Assembly (NCBI GenBank): GCA_902619835.1
Contig: CACNFS010000009.1
Location: 1 to 40,582 of the forward strand
Length of the DNA: 40,582 bases
From: an uncultured Pelagibacteraceae bacterium
GTDB taxonomy: Bacteria > Pseudomonadota > Alphaproteobacteria > Pelagibacterales > Pelagibacteraceae
Direction of reading: 5' to 3'
Below, one piece after another: positions 8,861 to 18,229 of this stretch. A program made the translations under genes and the position numbers. Position 1 is the stretch's first letter. Every line of letters starts with the position of its first letter. A model generated the notes under the pieces. That model worked only from the letters and a program-made list of their open reading frames with translations, did not search any database and was not told the origin of the DNA.

Positions 8861-10234
8861 ATGGATATTTATAAAAAACAAACTTTAGCTGAAACTTTCA
8901 AAGTTTACTTTGATAAGAGAATGCTCAAAATACTCCTTCTTGGAGCAATAAGCGGTTTTCCCTGGGTCATAATAGGGAGCAGTCTAAGTTTATGGTTAAA
9001 AGAAGACGGATTGAGCAGAAGCACTATAGGATGGGCTGGTTTAATTTTTGCAGTTTATGCTTTTAATTATTTATGGGCGCCTATAATTGATCGAATAAGA
9101 ATCCCTTGGTTAACTAAAAAGGTTGGACATAGACGGGGATGGATTATTTCCATGCAAACTATAATTTTGATAAGTTTAGTTTGTTGGAGTTTAATAAATC
9201 CTACCGCAAATTTAGCTTTAATAATTAGTATAGGACTTGTAATTGCTATCGCCTCAGCCACCCAAGATATTACTGTTGATGCTTTAAGAATAGAGCAAAT
9301 TGGTGAGCATGAAGGCGCTTCAATGCAAGCAGGTGCTGCGATGGCAGTTGTTGGTTGGTGGACAGGCTATAAATTAGGCGGTGTGGTTGCCCTTAACTGT
9401 GCTGAAATATTTCAACTAGCTGGTTTTCAAAATTACTGGCAACTTACTTTTTTAATTTTAGGTATTGTTATAATAGCTTGTAATATTGGACTATTGTTTA
9501 TAAATGAGTCTCAACCAACTGATAGAGCAGAGAGTCAAAAACAGACTGATGCTCTAATTGTAAGTAAATTAGGTTCCACTAATCTAATAACTAAATCTGT
9601 GGCTTGGCTGACTGGAACAATTGTAGGTCCGGTAATTAGTTTTTTTAAAAAAAACGGATTTAATATCGCATTAGCAATACTTGGATTTGTTTTTCTTTTT
9701 AAGATTGGCGAGGCTTTTCTTGGACGAATGTCAGTAATTTTTTACAAAGAAATAGGATTTACAAAATCTGATATAGCTCTTTATTCTAAAGGTCTTGGAT
9801 GGATTACTACAGTAATTTTTACACTCATTGGAGGTTTGTTCGCAATTAGGTCCGGAGTTATAAAAGCAATGTTCTTTTCAGGTATTTTAATGGCCTCTAC
9901 AAATTTATTATTTTCATTGCTAGCTTGGACTGGTAAATCAGAATTATTATTTGCAATTGCTGTTGTTTTTGATGACATGGCAGCAGCTTTTGCTACAGTA
10001 GCTTTTGTTGCTTTTATCTCTATGCTTGTAGATAGAACTTATACTGCTACTCAGTATGCTCTACTTGCATCTATTGGAACTGCTGGAAGAACAACTTTAG
10101 CTGCATCCTCCGGAGCTTTAGTTGATTGGCTTAATGGAGATTGGGGAATATTCTTTGTAATTACAGCATTGATGGTTATCCCGTCTTTAATATTTCTTTT
10201 TATAATTAAAGATAAACTTAATTTGAATGGTTAA
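8861..10234 (+). CDS. AmpG-like major facilitator permease (muropeptide transporter family)
   Basis: The product is 457 residues with about 12 membrane segments. The N-terminus fits the AmpG family (FKVYFDKRMLKILLLGAISG, then LSLWLKEDGLSRSTIGWAG), as do LWAPIIDRIRIPWLTKKVGHRRGW and ATQDITVDALRI. AmpG imports anhydromuropeptides into the cytosol for peptidoglycan recycling. Other members of this family carry different substrates (an acetyl-CoA transporter branch exists), so the substrate is inferred. The next gene, an NlpC/P60 peptidase, overlaps by 8 bp and supports a wall-peptide role. It sits 3 bp after trkH. Confidence 0.75.
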   Translation: MDIYKKQTLAETFKVYFDKRMLKILLLGAISGFPWVIIGSSLSLWLKEDGLSRSTIGWAGLIFAVYAFNYLWAPIIDRIRIPWLTKKVGHRRGWIISMQTIILISLVCWSLINPTANLALIISIGLVIAIASATQDITVDALRIEQIGEHEGASMQAGAAMAVVGWWTGYKLGGVVALNCAEIFQLAGFQNYWQLTFLILGIVIIACNIGLLFINESQPTDRAESQKQTDALIVSKLGSTNLITKSVAWLTGTIVGPVISFFKKNGFNIALAILGFVFLFKIGEAFLGRMSVIFYKEIGFTKSDIALYSKGLGWITTVIFTLIGGLFAIRSGVIKAMFFSGILMASTNLLFSLLAWTGKSELLFAIAVVFDDMAAAFATVAFVAFISMLVDRTYTATQYALLASIGTAGRTTLAASSGALVDWLNGDWGIFFVITALMVIPSLIFLFIIKDKLNLNG

Positions 10235-10970
10235 ATATTTTATTAATAATTTTCCAATAATCAATATTTATAAAAAACCTAATTTAAAATCTGAGTTAGT
10301 TACACAGATGATTTATGGAAATAGTTTTTCAATAAATAAAAAAACTAAAAAATGGTTAAGAATAAAAATCAAAGAAGATAATTATAAAGGTTTTATACAA
10401 AAAAAAATTTTTTCAAAGTATGTAAGCCCTACACATAAAATACATGTTTTAAAAGCTAAAATTTTCAAGTATCCAGGTAAAAAAAAAGTTTCTGAGCTTC
10501 CATTTGGCTCAAAAGTTAGAGTATTAGAAATAACTTCTAAATATTATAAAATTTCAGAAGGTTGGATTAATAAAACTGATTTAAAACTAATTTCTTTCAA
10601 AAACAAAGATCCATTCAAAAAAATTTTTATATTTAAAGGAGTAAAATATAAATGGGGAGGAAAGTCTTTCAGAGGCATAGACTGCTCGGGTTTGATACAA
10701 GTATTTTTAAATTTTAATAATAAATATTGTCCAAGAGATGCAAAAGACCAAATAAATTTCTTTAAAAGAAATATTAAACTTTCTAACATAAAAAAAAACG
10801 ACATAATTTTTTGGAAAGGACATGTTGCATTAGCTATTTCAAAAACTCATCTTATTCATGCATATGGTCCTATGAAAAAAACAGTAGTAATGAAAATTGA
10901 TAAAACAATAAAAAAAATTGAGGAAACAGCAAACTTGAAAGTTTTATCAATTAAAAGACTTAAAAAGTAA
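10227..10970 (+). CDS. SH3-domain NlpC/P60 cysteine peptidase
   Basis: The product is 247 residues with no signal peptide, so probably cytosolic. Residues 1-125 form two SH3-like beta modules; 130-247 is the NlpC/P60 catalytic domain. The nucleophile is C153 in GIDCSG and the histidines are H199 in GHVALA and H211 in LIHAYG, giving a complete Cys-His-His set. Family members of this layout (dipeptidyl-peptidase VI type) cleave gamma-D-Glu to diamino-acid bonds in wall peptides. Overlap by 8 bp with the AmpG-like permease suggests that imported muropeptides are trimmed by this enzyme. A G/C-rich hairpin starts directly after the stop codon. Confidence 0.82.
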   Translation: MVKYFINNFPIINIYKKPNLKSELVTQMIYGNSFSINKKTKKWLRIKIKEDNYKGFIQKKIFSKYVSPTHKIHVLKAKIFKYPGKKKVSELPFGSKVRVLEITSKYYKISEGWINKTDLKLISFKNKDPFKKIFIFKGVKYKWGGKSFRGIDCSGLIQVFLNFNNKYCPRDAKDQINFFKRNIKLSNIKKNDIIFWKGHVALAISKTHLIHAYGPMKKTVVMKIDKTIKKIEETANLKVLSIKRLKK

Positions 10971-10998
10971 GGGCAGTTTCAGTCTCCCTCCACTGCCC
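10971..10998. terminator. G/C-rich hairpin after the NlpC/P60 gene
   Basis: GGGCAGT (10971-10977) pairs with ACTGCCC (10992-10998) around a 14-nt loop. It begins at the base after the stop codon, as expected of a terminator, but the + strand has no T-run after it. On the minus strand the hairpin is followed by TTACTTTTT and would lie about 75 nt after the 16-codon ORF at 11076-11126. It may end transcripts from one or both sides. The minus-strand loop reads GGAGGGAG. Confidence 0.45.
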
Positions 10999-11075
10999 TC
11001 AGATTTAATTTAACTGATTCGCTTGGATAATTTATTTTTTTTTAAGTGTGGATAAATTCTATATATCAATCCGCA

Positions 11076-11126
11076 TTAATTCATAAAGTAGCCAAGAGCA
11101 ATTATAATCACAAAAACTTCTAACAT
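11076..11126 (-). CDS. Candidate 16-residue hydrophobic peptide
   Basis: A very short frame encodes MLEVFVIIIALGYFMN and stops with TAA. It is notable because a perfect AGGAGG (minus strand, complement of 11133-11138) sits 6 nt before the ATG, the ideal spacing; I noticed no other ribosome site this strong among the starts I examined here. The peptide is almost entirely hydrophobic, so it could be a membrane micropeptide or a leader. I do not recognise it. It lies in the gap between the NlpC/P60 gene and the secreted-protein gene, with the hairpin at 10971-10998 as its likely terminator. No clear promoter can be assigned upstream. The frame is too short to judge by coding statistics. Confidence 0.45.
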   Translation of the reverse strand: MLEVFVIIIALGYFMN

Positions 11127-11201
11127 AAGAAACCTCCTGAGAATTAGATTAAATCAATTTTTAAGAAAAATTAAGTCTCTTAATAGTTGTATGTTTATAA
11201 G

Positions 11202-11219
11202 TGGCGGAGATAGAGGGAT
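11202..11219 (-). repeat. Duplicated tRNA-Ser 3' end (att-like direct repeat)
   Basis: The + strand reads tggcggagatagagggat and matches the last 18 nt of the tRNA-Ser gene at 11738-11755 at 17 of 18 positions, in the same orientation. The match includes the encoded CCA and stops abruptly. It lies downstream of the tRNA 3' end, the geometry left when an element integrates into a tRNA gene. The 518 bp between the copies hold one gene for a small secreted protein and no integrase. Confidence 0.7.
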
Positions 11220-11226
11220 CACAATT

Positions 11227-11670
11227 TTAAAATGATTTTTTTGCAGCAGAACATTTAGCTCTCCCATCATATGATGTATCCATGCCTTGCTCTAAGCGAA
11301 AGTGTGCATTTCTTTTTTTAAATCCTTTTAATTTCTCTTCACCTTTAAGATATTTAAGTAATTGTTTACCGTTAATTTGTTTAGATACCTCCACTTTTCC
11401 AGTGCCAGAGTATCTATCAATATGATAAAACATTATAGTCCATTTATCATTAGTAGAGTCCATTGGAATATTTTCATGAAATTCAACTATGCTATCATCA
11501 TGATAAGTTAAATAACCGCCCTTTTTTGAAGAGTCCAATTCAAAAGTTTTAGTTGCTAGAAATTTTCCATTGAGTTCAATATCGCACTGTAATTTTATTT
11601 TAAGCATTTTTGCATTTACAAAAGAACTGTAAAGAAAACTTAGAATTATTATAATAAAATATTTTTTCAT
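11227..11670 (-). CDS. Hypothetical secreted protein, 147 residues
   Basis: The N-terminus is a classic Sec signal peptide: MKK, a hydrophobic core (YFIIIILSFLYSSF), then VNA with cleavage after A20. The mature part is about 127 residues, polar and beta-rich by eye, with two cysteines near its ends (C29 and C140) that could form a periplasmic disulfide. I recognise no family. The gene is alone on the minus strand between the tRNA-Ser gene and the duplicated tRNA 3' end, so it may be the cargo of a decayed integrated element. Its stop lies 8 bp from the repeat. The 67 bp upstream hold a repeated gacgac pair (gacgactatacgacgac) of unknown meaning. Confidence 0.7.
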   Translation of the reverse strand: MKKYFIIIILSFLYSSFVNAKMLKIKLQCDIELNGKFLATKTFELDSSKKGGYLTYHDDSIVEFHENIPMDSTNDKWTIMFYHIDRYSGTGKVEVSKQINGKQLLKYLKGEEKLKGFKKRNAHFRLEQGMDTSYDGRAKCSAAKKSF

Positions 11671-11737
11671 ATATGACGACTATACGACGACCAAGGTTTT
11701 TTTAAAACTAACTATGAGTTGTAATAATTTCTAAAAA

Positions 11738-11827
11738 TGGCGGAGAGAGAGGGATTCGAACCCTCGAAACGGTTTCCCGTTTACACGCTTTCCAAGCGTG
11801 CGCCTTCAACCACTCGGCCATCTCTCC
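11738..11827 (-). tRNA. tRNA-Ser (anticodon GGA)
   Basis: The minus strand folds as a serine tRNA with a long variable arm. The acceptor is GGAGAGA pairing with TCTCTCC, the discriminator base is G and CCA is encoded. The anticodon loop holds GGA within ACGCTTGGAAAGCGT, reading UCC/UCU codons. The variable arm pairs around AACGGGAAACCGTT. The T arm is GAGGGTTCGAATCCCTC. It starts 2 bp after the stop of the glycosyltransferase gene, so it may be cut from the pheS-pheT-lepA transcript. Its last 18 nt are duplicated at 11202-11219. Confidence 0.95.
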
Positions 11828-11829
11828 TT

Positions 11830-12849
11830 TTAAAGTTCATTTATAATTTTTACAAACTCATCTATAAATTCTTTATTTGTAGGAAGTTTATTTTTCAACA
11901 AATCTTTTTGAATTTTCTTATAATTTTTTCTTATAAAATTTAGTGTTCCAAAAAAACTAAGAAAATTTCTTTTTGATACAAAAACTCCTTTTTTTTCTCC
12001 AATAACATGCTTAATTTCCTCAAATATGATTACTGGTCTTCTTCTCGCTAAAGCCTCCAAGAGAACCATTGGATGACCCTCTGTAAATGATGGTAAAACA
12101 AAAATATTATGATCATCATAAAATTTGATAAGTCTGGCTTTATTGCTTTGTGTAAGGTGTATTTTAATATTACTTTGATTTATTTTATTAGAAGTTTGTT
12201 TTTCAGCTCCAATAACTGTTAATGTAATATCACGTTTATTTCTTATTAAGTTTGATAAAGAAAAAATTCCTTTTTCAACTCTTATTCTTCCAACATATAA
12301 TAGTTTAAAATTCTTAATCTCTAAACTTTTAGGTTTTCTAAACCAAACTGAGTCCAATTGAGATGGAGAAACAATTTTTCCTTTTTTACCTTTAAGAATA
12401 TAATTTCTACAACTTATAAAATCGCCAATGAATGATGCAATATTGAACATTAAGTGATAAATTAAAGGTCCAATTTTTCCAAGTATCGCTTTATACTCGC
12501 CATAACCATCACTTCTTAAATATATAATCGGTTTTTTTCTGAAAATTCTTAAAATTAACGAAATTATTAAAGTATAAGGCGTAATTGAGATTACTAAATA
12601 TTTTGTCTCTTTCTCCTTGGCAGTAGATATTACAGATGAAATATAAGAAATAATATTAGAAAAAATTTTAACTCTTTTTAATTTAATTTCATGGGCTCTT
12701 TTTTTTAAAGATTTTCTACCAAATAAATATACTTCAAATTTTTTATTTAATCCTTCGGGAGTGGATTTGAGGTCGATATTATCACAAAAAAACTTATTTT
12801 CATTTAAATGAATACTTTCATTTGAAAAAATAAATAATTTTTTTTTCAT
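11830..12849 (-). CDS. Glycosyltransferase, family 4-like
   Basis: The product is 339 residues with the C-terminal half of a GT-B enzyme. [14 protein letters not shown] (about 182-195) is the nucleotide-sugar-domain opener and [12 protein letters not shown] has the E-x7-E pair at 257 and 265 typical of retaining GT4 enzymes. The acceptor and sugar cannot be read from sequence; cell-surface polysaccharide or lipid is likely. Its ATG overlaps the lepA stop as TAATG, so a surface-sugar gene is translationally coupled to a translation factor. It ends 2 bp before tRNA-Ser. Confidence 0.78.
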   Translation of the reverse strand: MKKKLFIFSNESIHLNENKFFCDNIDLKSTPEGLNKKFEVYLFGRKSLKKRAHEIKLKRVKIFSNIISYISSVISTAKEKETKYLVISITPYTLIISLILRIFRKKPIIYLRSDGYGEYKAILGKIGPLIYHLMFNIASFIGDFISCRNYILKGKKGKIVSPSQLDSVWFRKPKSLEIKNFKLLYVGRIRVEKGIFSLSNLIRNKRDITLTVIGAEKQTSNKINQSNIKIHLTQSNKARLIKFYDDHNIFVLPSFTEGHPMVLLEALARRRPVIIFEEIKHVIGEKKGVFVSKRNFLSFFGTLNFIRKNYKKIQKDLLKNKLPTNKEFIDEFVKIINEL

Positions 12850-14657
12850 TAAGTTTCTTTGTTAATTTTTAAAACTCCTATAAAAGCTTCTTGTGGTATT
12901 TCAACCTTTCCGAATTGCTTCGATCTTGCTTTACCTTTTTTTTGTTTCTCTAAAAGTTTCCTCTTTCTATCAACAGCACCACCTCCGTGTATTTTAGTTA
13001 AAACATCTTTTTTGAAACCTTTAATTGATTCTCTGGCAACAATTTTTCCTCCTATTGCAGCTTGAACTGGTATCATAAAATTATGTCTTGGTATTAAATC
13101 TTTTAATTTTTCACAAACTTGTCTTCCTGTTTTTTGAGCAAAGTCTTTGTGAATTATCATCGCTAAAGCGTCGACTGGCTCAGAGTTTACTAGTATACCC
13201 AACTTAACAAGATCTCCCTCTCTGTAGTCAGAAATATCATAATCAAAACTTGCATAGCCGCTTGAAACTGACTTAAGCCTATCGTTAAAATCAAATACTA
13301 CTTCGTTTAAAGGCAGATCATAGGAGAGCACTGCTCTATTACCAGAGTATGACAAATTAGTTTGTATTCCCCTTTTATCTTGGCAAATTTTAATGATTGA
13401 GCCTAAAAATTCATCTGGAGTAATTATTGTAGATTTTATCCAAGGCTCCTCAATTTTTAAAATTTGAGAAGGATCTGGCATATTTGAGGGATTTTGTAGA
13501 TCTAATATTTCTCCTTTTGTCTTATGTACTTTATAAATTACACCAGGAGTCGTCGTAATTAAATTTACATCAAATTCTCTTTCCAATCTTTCAGTAATTA
13601 TTTCAAGATGCAATAATCCTAAAAAACCACATCTAAAGCCTAGACCTAAAGCGCTAGACGACTCATGTTCATAAGAAAAACTAGCGTCATTTAATTTTAA
13701 TTTAGCCAAACCATCTTTTAATTTTTGATATTCTGAACTGTCTACTGGAAACAAGCCGCAAAATACAACTGGTTTACTTGGTTTAAAGCCAGGTAGAGGA
13801 TCTTGGATTGGGTCAGCAGAATCACATATAGTGTCTCCCACTTTTGTCTCTGATAATGATTTTATTCCAGTAATTATAAAACCAATTTCACCAGAGTTTA
13901 ATTCATCAATATTAGTAGGTTTAGGTGTAAATACGCCAACTTTCTCAATAACATATTCCAAATTATTTGACATAAATTTGATTTTCATACTTTTTTTTAA
14001 CTTACCGTCAATTACTCTTACTAAAATTACTACACCTAAATAGCTATCGTACCAGCTATCAACTAATAAACATTTTAGTTTTTTACTTTGCTCACCTTCT
14101 GGGGAAGGAAGTTTTTTAATAATAGCTTCTAATATTTCATCTATTCCTTCTCCTGTTTTACCTGAACAAGAAATGGCATCTCTTGTGTCGATACCAACTA
14201 CATCTTCAATTTCTCTTTTTGACTTTTCAATATCTGATGCGGGTAAATCAATCTTATTCAAAATTGGAATAACTTCGTGGTTAATTTCTAAGGCTTGGTA
14301 TACATTAGCCAAAGTTTGTGCTTCTACTCCCTGAGTACTATCTACTATAAGCAAAGATCCTTCACAGGCTGATAAAGAACGGCTTACTTCATATCCGAAG
14401 TCCACATGACCTGGAGTGTCAATAATATTAAATATATAATCTTTTCCGTCTTTTGCTTTATAGTTTAACTTGACTGTTTGTGCTTTTATTGTAATTCCTC
14501 TTTCTCTTTCTATGTCCATTGAGTCTAGCACTTGTTGCTTCATTTCTCTTTCGGTTAAACCTCCGCACTTATGAATGATTCTGTCGGCTATAGTGGACTT
14601 TCCATGATCTATATGCGCAATTATTGAAAAATTACGAATTCTTTGAATATCTGACAT
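12849..14657 (-). CDS. lepA: Elongation factor 4 (LepA)
   Basis: The product is 602 residues, the normal LepA length. The GTPase P-loop is AHIDHGKST at 14-22, followed by the switch/G3 region DTPGHVDF and the NKIDLP G4 motif. The C-terminal LepA-specific domain includes [20 protein letters not shown] near the end, which distinguishes it from EF-G. LepA is a ribosome-binding GTPase that acts on stalled or assembling ribosomes. Both junctions are TAATG overlaps: with pheT upstream and the glycosyltransferase downstream. The order pheS-pheT-lepA is not a textbook operon and may be lineage specific. Confidence 0.96.
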   Translation of the reverse strand: MSDIQRIRNFSIIAHIDHGKSTIADRIIHKCGGLTEREMKQQVLDSMDIERERGITIKAQTVKLNYKAKDGKDYIFNIIDTPGHVDFGYEVSRSLSACEGSLLIVDSTQGVEAQTLANVYQALEINHEVIPILNKIDLPASDIEKSKREIEDVVGIDTRDAISCSGKTGEGIDEILEAIIKKLPSPEGEQSKKLKCLLVDSWYDSYLGVVILVRVIDGKLKKSMKIKFMSNNLEYVIEKVGVFTPKPTNIDELNSGEIGFIITGIKSLSETKVGDTICDSADPIQDPLPGFKPSKPVVFCGLFPVDSSEYQKLKDGLAKLKLNDASFSYEHESSSALGLGFRCGFLGLLHLEIITERLEREFDVNLITTTPGVIYKVHKTKGEILDLQNPSNMPDPSQILKIEEPWIKSTIITPDEFLGSIIKICQDKRGIQTNLSYSGNRAVLSYDLPLNEVVFDFNDRLKSVSSGYASFDYDISDYREGDLVKLGILVNSEPVDALAMIIHKDFAQKTGRQVCEKLKDLIPRHNFMIPVQAAIGGKIVARESIKGFKKDVLTKIHGGGAVDRKRKLLEKQKKGKARSKQFGKVEIPQEAFIGVLKINKET

Positions 14658-17059
14658 TAGGATCTTATGGTAGCGCCAGTTTTATCTCTTACTACCTCAA
14701 TTATTTTTTTACAAATACTGTCTAAGTCTTTTTCATTGAGAGTTTTTTCATCAGACTGTAATACTACATTGATTGCAACTGACTTTTTGCCTTTAGGAAT
14801 TTTATCTCCTTCATAAACATCAAAAGTATTTACTTGTTTTATAATTTTTTCGTCAATCTCCTTAATAAGTTTTTCTAGAACTCCAATTTTTATTATCTTG
14901 TCTAAAACAAAAGCGAAGTCTCTTTCAGACTTCTGAAAGTCTGATGATTTCAAATTTTTTTTTGATAATCTTAATTTATTGTCAGGTTGAGTGATATTGT
15001 CTATGAATATTTCAAAACCATAAATGTTAGGCTCTTTGAAATCAATTTTTTTTATAATGGCCGGGTGAATCTCACCAAAATGTGCGAGCAGTGGGCCTTT
15101 TTCTGATTTAAAAGTGATACTTCCAGATCTGCCTGGGTGAAATGAACTTGTAGAATTTTCGTTTACAAAAATATTTTTTTCTTCAACCCCAAGCTCCATT
15201 AAAGATAATATTACATCACTTTTAATATCAAATACATCAACCTTACGTTCTTTTTCTAGCCAGCTTTTTCTTCCTACTTTTCCTGATCTCATGCCTCCAA
15301 TTACAATTCTTTGCTCTCCTGGATTTTTTCCAAAAAAAATAGGGCCAACCTCAAAGAGCGATAAATCTAAATAACCTCTATCTTGATTTTTTTTAAGATA
15401 AATAGAAAGATTAGAAAATATTGATCTTCTTAAAACATTCAAATCTGAGGAAATCGGATTTAAAATTTCTACACTTTTTTCTCCTTTTGAAAACTGGCTA
15501 TCAATTTTAGAATCTGTGAAAGACCAAGTAACGGTTTCTAGATATCCTTTGGACGCTAATGATCTCTGAGATAAATGAAATAGCTTCTGATTAAAATTTA
15601 ACGTTTCGTTTAGTCGTTTTTTTTCAGGTTCTATTAATTTTATGCTTTCGAAACCCTTAATTCTAATCAGCTCTTCAATTAAGTCTACGTCTTCATTAAT
15701 ATCTGGCCTCCATGTAGGAACAATAACATTAAAACCATTTTTTATTTTTTTTAAAGAAAATCCCAAAGAAGTAAGAATTTTTTGTACTTCATTCGGAGAA
15801 ATCGAAATTCCAATAAGATTTTCAAATTTTTCGATATAAAATTTTATTGACTTGCTTTTTTGGGAAGTTTTGCCAGAAACAATAAATGTGCTTACCTCGC
15901 CTCCACATATTCTAGTAATAAGGTTTGAAGCAATTTTTAAACCATCTAAAACAGAATTTGGATCAATACCGCGTTCAAATCTATACTTAGCATCTGTGTT
16001 TATATTTAAAGCTCGTGCGGTTTTTCTTATTGACTCGGGCAAAAAATAAGCTGACTCTAAAAGTATATTTCTTGTTTTTATTTCTGTTGAAGTCTTGGTT
16101 CCTCCAATTATTCCTCCTAAACCTAAAATACTTGATTGGTCAGTAATAACACACATTCCTTTTTTAAGTTTGTAACGTTGACCATCTAAAGCATCGAATT
16201 CTTCGCCTTCTTTAGAAGTTCTTACAATAATTTGTTTATCAATTTTATCGGCATCATAAGCATGTAATGGTCTATTCATATCAAACATTACATAATTTGT
16301 AATATCAACAACTGCTGAGATTGGCTTTAAGCCTAGTGCATAAATTTTCTTTTTAAGCCAATTGGGGCTTTCTTTATTGGTTATATTTTTTATATAACAG
16401 CTTCCAAAACTCGTACAACCTTGCAGTCTATCTTTAATGATAGATGTTTTTATCCGATGTTTTATAGGTTTTTTAATATTAATATTTCTTATAGGTATTA
16501 AAGTTCCAATGCCTGAAGAAGATAGATCTCTTGCTATTCCTCTTACTCCTAAGCAATCAGCTCTGTTTGGAGTGATTGAAATATCAACTATGTTTTCAGA
16601 TTTATTTTTAAAATAACTTTTTCCAATGTCATTTACCCTATTTTTAAGTTCAATTATCCCGTCACTTTCGTTTGATAAGTTTAATTCACTCTCAGAACAA
16701 AGCATCCCCTTGGACTCAACTCCTCTTATCTTAGCTATCTTTAGCTGAAATTTTGTTTTTGGTATAACTGCTCCAGGAGGTGCATAAATGGTAATAAGAC
16801 CACTTTTTGCATTAGGGGCACCACACACTACTTTAAGAGTTTCTGTACCTCCAATATCTACATCACAAACTTTTAGTTTGTCTGCGTTTGGATGTTTTTC
16901 AACTTTCAAAATTTTGGCTATTTTAAAATCGGTTAGCTGATTAAAGCCTTCTTTCACTTCCTCAACTTCTAAACCTATGTTTGTAAGTTTATCTATAATT
17001 TCGTTATCTTTAGCTTTTGTCTTTAGGTGTTCCTTAAGCCATGGGATAGTAATTATCAT
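14657..17059 (-). CDS. pheT: Phenylalanyl-tRNA synthetase beta subunit
   Basis: The product is 800 residues, standard for PheT. The domains appear in order: an N-terminal tRNA-binding domain (about 40-150, [19 protein letters not shown] and [12 protein letters not shown]-type segments), the B3/B4 editing region (about 210-390, with HAYDADKI and [16 protein letters not shown]), B5 (about 400-475, ending [17 protein letters not shown]), a catalytic-like core, and the C-terminal anticodon-binding FDX-ACB domain (about 705-800, [15 protein letters not shown]). It forms an alpha2-beta2 enzyme with PheS. It overlaps pheS by 4 bp (ATGA) and lepA by one base (TAATG). Confidence 0.97.
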   Translation of the reverse strand: MIITIPWLKEHLKTKAKDNEIIDKLTNIGLEVEEVKEGFNQLTDFKIAKILKVEKHPNADKLKVCDVDIGGTETLKVVCGAPNAKSGLITIYAPPGAVIPKTKFQLKIAKIRGVESKGMLCSESELNLSNESDGIIELKNRVNDIGKSYFKNKSENIVDISITPNRADCLGVRGIARDLSSSGIGTLIPIRNINIKKPIKHRIKTSIIKDRLQGCTSFGSCYIKNITNKESPNWLKKKIYALGLKPISAVVDITNYVMFDMNRPLHAYDADKIDKQIIVRTSKEGEEFDALDGQRYKLKKGMCVITDQSSILGLGGIIGGTKTSTEIKTRNILLESAYFLPESIRKTARALNINTDAKYRFERGIDPNSVLDGLKIASNLITRICGGEVSTFIVSGKTSQKSKSIKFYIEKFENLIGISISPNEVQKILTSLGFSLKKIKNGFNVIVPTWRPDINEDVDLIEELIRIKGFESIKLIEPEKKRLNETLNFNQKLFHLSQRSLASKGYLETVTWSFTDSKIDSQFSKGEKSVEILNPISSDLNVLRRSIFSNLSIYLKKNQDRGYLDLSLFEVGPIFFGKNPGEQRIVIGGMRSGKVGRKSWLEKERKVDVFDIKSDVILSLMELGVEEKNIFVNENSTSSFHPGRSGSITFKSEKGPLLAHFGEIHPAIIKKIDFKEPNIYGFEIFIDNITQPDNKLRLSKKNLKSSDFQKSERDFAFVLDKIIKIGVLEKLIKEIDEKIIKQVNTFDVYEGDKIPKGKKSVAINVVLQSDEKTLNEKDLDSICKKIIEVVRDKTGATIRS

Positions 17060-18126
17060 TTGCTCAATCCTCTATAGTTCGTAGGAACATCTAAAGGATC
17101 AAACCCAAAATGACTCAACCATCTATAATCTGTTTCAAAAAAAGCTCTTAGATCATTTATCCCATATTTTAGCATTGCTAAACGATCAATTCCGATCCCA
17201 AAAGCAAAACCTTTATATTTTTTATTATTGACTTTGACATTTTTTAAAACATTTGGATGTACCATGCCACAACCTAATATTTCTAACCATTTGTCGCCCT
17301 CTCCGACTACTATTCTGCCATTTTCTATCTTATAACCTATATCAACTTCAGCTGATGGTTCTGTGAAAGGAAAGTGACTTGGTCTAAATCTCATTTTTAC
17401 ATTTTTTATTTCAAAAAATTCTTTAATAAAATGATTTAAACATCCTTTTAAATGTCCCATGGTTATATTTTTATCGATGTGTAAGCCCTCGAGCTGATGA
17501 AACATAGGAGCGTGTGTTTGATCACTATCGCAACGATAAGTTCGACCTGGCACAATAATTTTGAAGGGAGGCTTTTGAGACATCATAGTTCTAATTTGAA
17601 CCGGAGAGGTATGTGTACGTAGTAATAATCTTTTATTTTTGTCCAAATAAAATGTATCGTGCATATCTCTCGCTGGGTGATGATCTGGTGTATTAAGTGC
17701 AGTGAAATTATTATATTCAGTCTCAACATCAGGGCCCTCTGCTACTGAAAACCCTATTTCAGAAAAAATAGAAGAAATTTCATCTATTACTTGAGAAACT
17801 GGATGTATCTTACCTCTTTGATGCGGTCTTATAGGTAAAGTAATATCAACCTTTTCTTGTTTAAGCTTATTTTCTATTTCTTTATTTTCAAATTCAAAAA
17901 TTTTATCATCGATGAGGTTAATAAAGTTGCTTTTTAATTCATTTAATTTTTTTGCAAAATCTTTTCTTTTTTCCTCCGGTAAGGACCCCAATTTTTTAAA
18001 CTCATGCGTCATTAAGCCATTTTTTCCAAATATTTCGGACTTAAGACTCTCAATTTCTGCTAATGTTTTAGCCTCATTGATTTTAATTAAAAACTCTTTT
18101 TCTTTAAGATTTTCTATGCTCATCAC
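17056..18126 (-). CDS. pheS: Phenylalanyl-tRNA synthetase alpha subunit
   Basis: The product is up to 356 residues. An N-terminal coiled coil (about 1-100) is followed by the class II catalytic core with [13 protein letters not shown], motif 2 around [11 protein letters not shown] and motif 3 [14 protein letters not shown]. The first two codons are GTG then ATG; the ATG at 18121-18123 (355 residues) is the more likely start. PheS supplies the active site of the PheST enzyme. In many bacteria pheS directly follows rplT; here a radical SAM gene on the opposite strand lies between them, so pheS needs its own promoter, and a candidate lies just upstream. Confidence 0.96.
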   Translation of the reverse strand: MMSIENLKEKEFLIKINEAKTLAEIESLKSEIFGKNGLMTHEFKKLGSLPEEKRKDFAKKLNELKSNFINLIDDKIFEFENKEIENKLKQEKVDITLPIRPHQRGKIHPVSQVIDEISSIFSEIGFSVAEGPDVETEYNNFTALNTPDHHPARDMHDTFYLDKNKRLLLRTHTSPVQIRTMMSQKPPFKIIVPGRTYRCDSDQTHAPMFHQLEGLHIDKNITMGHLKGCLNHFIKEFFEIKNVKMRFRPSHFPFTEPSAEVDIGYKIENGRIVVGEGDKWLEILGCGMVHPNVLKNVKVNNKKYKGFAFGIGIDRLAMLKYGINDLRAFFETDYRWLSHFGFDPLDVPTNYRGLSK

Positions 18127-18129
18127 TTG

Positions 18130-18157
18130 GTTATATTATTAGGTGATATATCATCAA
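18130..18157 (-). promoter_or_regulatory. Possible promoter of pheS
   Basis: On the minus strand TTGATG, a 16-nt spacer and TATAAC (complement of 18130-18135) lie before pheS. The -10 ends 6 nt before the ATG at 18123, so the transcript would start at the start codon. A TGATATATCA palindrome lies in the spacer region. The call is tentative given the base composition. Confidence 0.35.
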
Positions 18158-18229
18158 ATTTATCTTTTAAAAATTATAAATTTGCAATAATTTGTAGGTT
18201 TAATATAAACAGATTAATTCAATATTCAA

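Noticed and set aside
10041-11060. ggataa(a)tt copies near 11025 and 11050 as a terminator stem
   Set aside because: They are direct, not inverted, repeats and cannot form a stem.
18126-18126. GTG as the pheS start codon
   Set aside because: The ATG comes immediately after it and gives a normal-length protein; GTG would add only one residue.
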